Made by a program: the position numbers and the translations under genes
In this document: one piece after another, positions 45,835 to 47,246 of the stretch
Position numbering within the stretch: the first letter of the stretch is position 1
How the letters are laid out: each line of letters opens with the position of its first letter
Source: Prevotella sp. UBA746
GTDB taxonomy: Bacteria > Bacteroidota > Bacteroidia > Bacteroidales > Bacteroidaceae
Direction: 5' to 3'
DNA length: 47,246 nucleotides
Assembly: GCA_002298545.1 (NCBI GenBank)
Contig: DBKQ01000093.1
Coordinates: 1-47,246 of the forward strand
Notes under the pieces: model-generated
The model's database searches: none
Seen by the model: the letters and a program-made list of their open reading frames with translations, nothing else
Told to the model about the DNA's origin: nothing

Positions 45835-47246
45835 ATGTCGAAAGATGTAAAGTTTAACATAAAAATCAATATTGACGGTAAGGAAGGAATAGGAATCGTT
45901 ACTACGGATGTAAAAAAACTTCGTCAGTCTTTCGACGAGGCAAAGAGTTCGTCTGGGCAACTTCGCGACAAACTTATTACATTCAACCAAGCCACGGCAA
46001 TTGTTCAGAACATGTCCTCTGCCGTCAACAATCTCCGCGATGTCATGGCTGGTCTTGCCTCCAGCTATAACGCCGTACAGCAGTCTAACACCCTTCTGAC
46101 CACGGTTATGCGCCAGCGCATGGATGCCACCGACCAGGATATTAAGAAGGTGAACGAGGTTATCAGTGTCCAGTCGCAGCTCGGCGTTGTCAGCGGGACA
46201 GTGCAACGCATGGGAGCACAGCAGATTGCAACTTTTCTGAACGAGAAGACTACGCTCAACACTCTTATTCCGGCAATGAACAACCTCATAGCCCAACAGA
46301 AAGGAGTGAACAACACTCAGGAGGATGCCCGGAATATCGGAAACTTGTTGGGAAAGGCGATGCAGGGCCAGACTTCCGCCCTGCGGCGTGTCGGCATAAC
46401 CTTTACCGAATCTCAGGAAAAGGTAATGAAATTCGGTACGGAACAGCAACGTGCAGCCATGCTTGCTGAAATAATCACCGACAACGTGGGCAACATGAAT
46501 GCCCAGTTGGGGAAGACAGATGCAGGACAATTGAAGCATGTCGAGATGCGTTTTGCTGCAATTAAACTGCAAGTAGGCGAGCTCGCGCAAAAGTATCTGC
46601 CGCAAATCACACTCACAGCTCAGGCTCTTTCTATTGTTACGTCGCTTATCACGGTAAGCAACAGCATGAGGGGAGTGATTGCCGTCATTACACAATTGAA
46701 TATTGCTCAAAAGTTGACTACAGCCAGTACATGGCTATGGAGCACTTCGGGCATTGCTGCCGACAGTATTCTGAAATCTCTCGGAGTGAGCACTTCAATG
46801 GCAACGGCTGGTGTGTATTCACTGAGAACTGCCGTACAGAGTCTTATATGCGCTTCGGTTATCGGTACTGTCCTTGTCGGTCTGAATATGATCATTACCG
46901 AAATGATTTCCTCTACCGATTCCGCCGCCTCCAGTACCAAACAACTCTCTGAAGCTGAGCAGCAGGCTGCCGCCGCCCACAAACAACAGCAACAGCAGAT
47001 TGCCGGCGTAGTGGCTGCCCTGAATACCGACATCGCCACGCTCCGCAACTTCAAGGGTTCGAAAAAGGAGGAGAAGAAGGTTGTAGACGACATGAACCAG
47101 AAATACGGCGAGAGTATGGGCTATTACAGTTCCGTCTCCCAGTGGTACACGGCTCTTGTCGGCAACTCCAAGGCTTACTGCAACCAGATGATAAACGAGA
47201 TTAAAATACGTGATCTCGCCAACAAGGCGGCTACTGCCGAACAGGA
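45835..47246 (+). CDS. Tail tape measure protein (partial)
   Basis: Open from the ATG at 45835 to the right edge (470 codons visible; C-terminus missing). Long helical N-terminal part (KKLRQSFDEAKSSSGQLRDK), then a conserved tape-measure segment (LLGKAMQGQTSALRRVGITF, TESQEKVMKFGTEQQRAAML), and hydrophobic stretches at ~262-290 and ~325-360 that would cross the host membrane during DNA ejection. Gln/Ala-rich segment SEAEQQAAAAHKQQQQQ. It sets tail length. Normal size would be much longer than what is seen. Confidence 0.92.
   Translation, partial: MSKDVKFNIKINIDGKEGIGIVTTDVKKLRQSFDEAKSSSGQLRDKLITFNQATAIVQNMSSAVNNLRDVMAGLASSYNAVQQSNTLLTTVMRQRMDATDQDIKKVNEVISVQSQLGVVSGTVQRMGAQQIATFLNEKTTLNTLIPAMNNLIAQQKGVNNTQEDARNIGNLLGKAMQGQTSALRRVGITFTESQEKVMKFGTEQQRAAMLAEIITDNVGNMNAQLGKTDAGQLKHVEMRFAAIKLQVGELAQKYLPQITLTAQALSIVTSLITVSNSMRGVIAVITQLNIAQKLTTASTWLWSTSGIAADSILKSLGVSTSMATAGVYSLRTAVQSLICASVIGTVLVGLNMIITEMISSTDSAASSTKQLSEAEQQAAAAHKQQQQQIAGVVAALNTDIATLRNFKGSKKEEKKVVDDMNQKYGESMGYYSSVSQWYTALVGNSKAYCNQMINEIKIRDLANKAATAEQ

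Overview
The window looks like a chromosomal segment of a gut or oral Bacteroidota, most likely Prevotella/Segatella. The evidence is a SusC/SusD pair, a Bacteroidota-style exbB-exbD-exbD-tonB operon, promoters of the TTTG-N19-TAnnTTTG type, A-rich leaders with few Shine-Dalgarno sequences, and a phage that carries DUF4248 and HU-like genes. No rRNA or integrase is visible, so the genus is an inference.

Host part (1-24.1 kb). A membrane-anchored AraC-type regulator (cut by the left edge) is divergent from a three-gene glycosyltransferase operon. A degraded GH2 beta-galactosidase remnant and one copy of a dispersed CCCTCAC element lie before a susC/susD pair, which ends at a strong terminator. 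On the minus strand follow an MBL-fold hydrolase, a second, inverted CCCTCAC element, and the energy-transduction cluster exbB, exbD, exbD, tonB, a PstS-like lipoprotein and a TPR protein. Then come an aspartate-type aminotransferase, ribBA, an LptF/LptG-family permease, a small basic protein, a stand-alone AICAR formyltransferase and a small membrane protein. TonB/ExbBD would energise SusC-type import, so the two blocks are functionally linked.

Phage part (about 24.1 kb to the right edge). An orphan terminator and a 0.6-kb gene-free stretch mark the probable left boundary of a prophage. It begins with hicAB, an XRE-type regulator and an excisionase-like HTH protein. A 1.5-kb region without protein genes follows. 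It holds five units with a canonical tRNA T-arm and paired acceptor strands but abnormal middles; three are preceded by a hairpin with a near-invariant loop and changing stem. This array is the most unusual feature here. Next come a VRR-NUC nuclease, a DUF6291 protein and a run of tiny, often ATGA-overlapping genes. Then come HNH, a likely cos region, TerS, TerL, portal, HK97 protease, capsid, connectors, tail tube, a tail chaperone with a programmed -1 frameshift, and the tape measure (cut by the right edge). The phage is a siphovirus-type HK97-fold phage. Two minus-strand genes with their own promoters interrupt the late operon like morons: an HU-like protein and an 84-aa membrane protein.

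The spacers before nearly every late gene are built from simple repeats (9-nt units AGTTCTCCC or CCTACAAAA, 7-nt unit GGAATTA, and a CACCCTAACCCTCCCC module). In places these run into coding sequence and supply stop codons or protein linkers.
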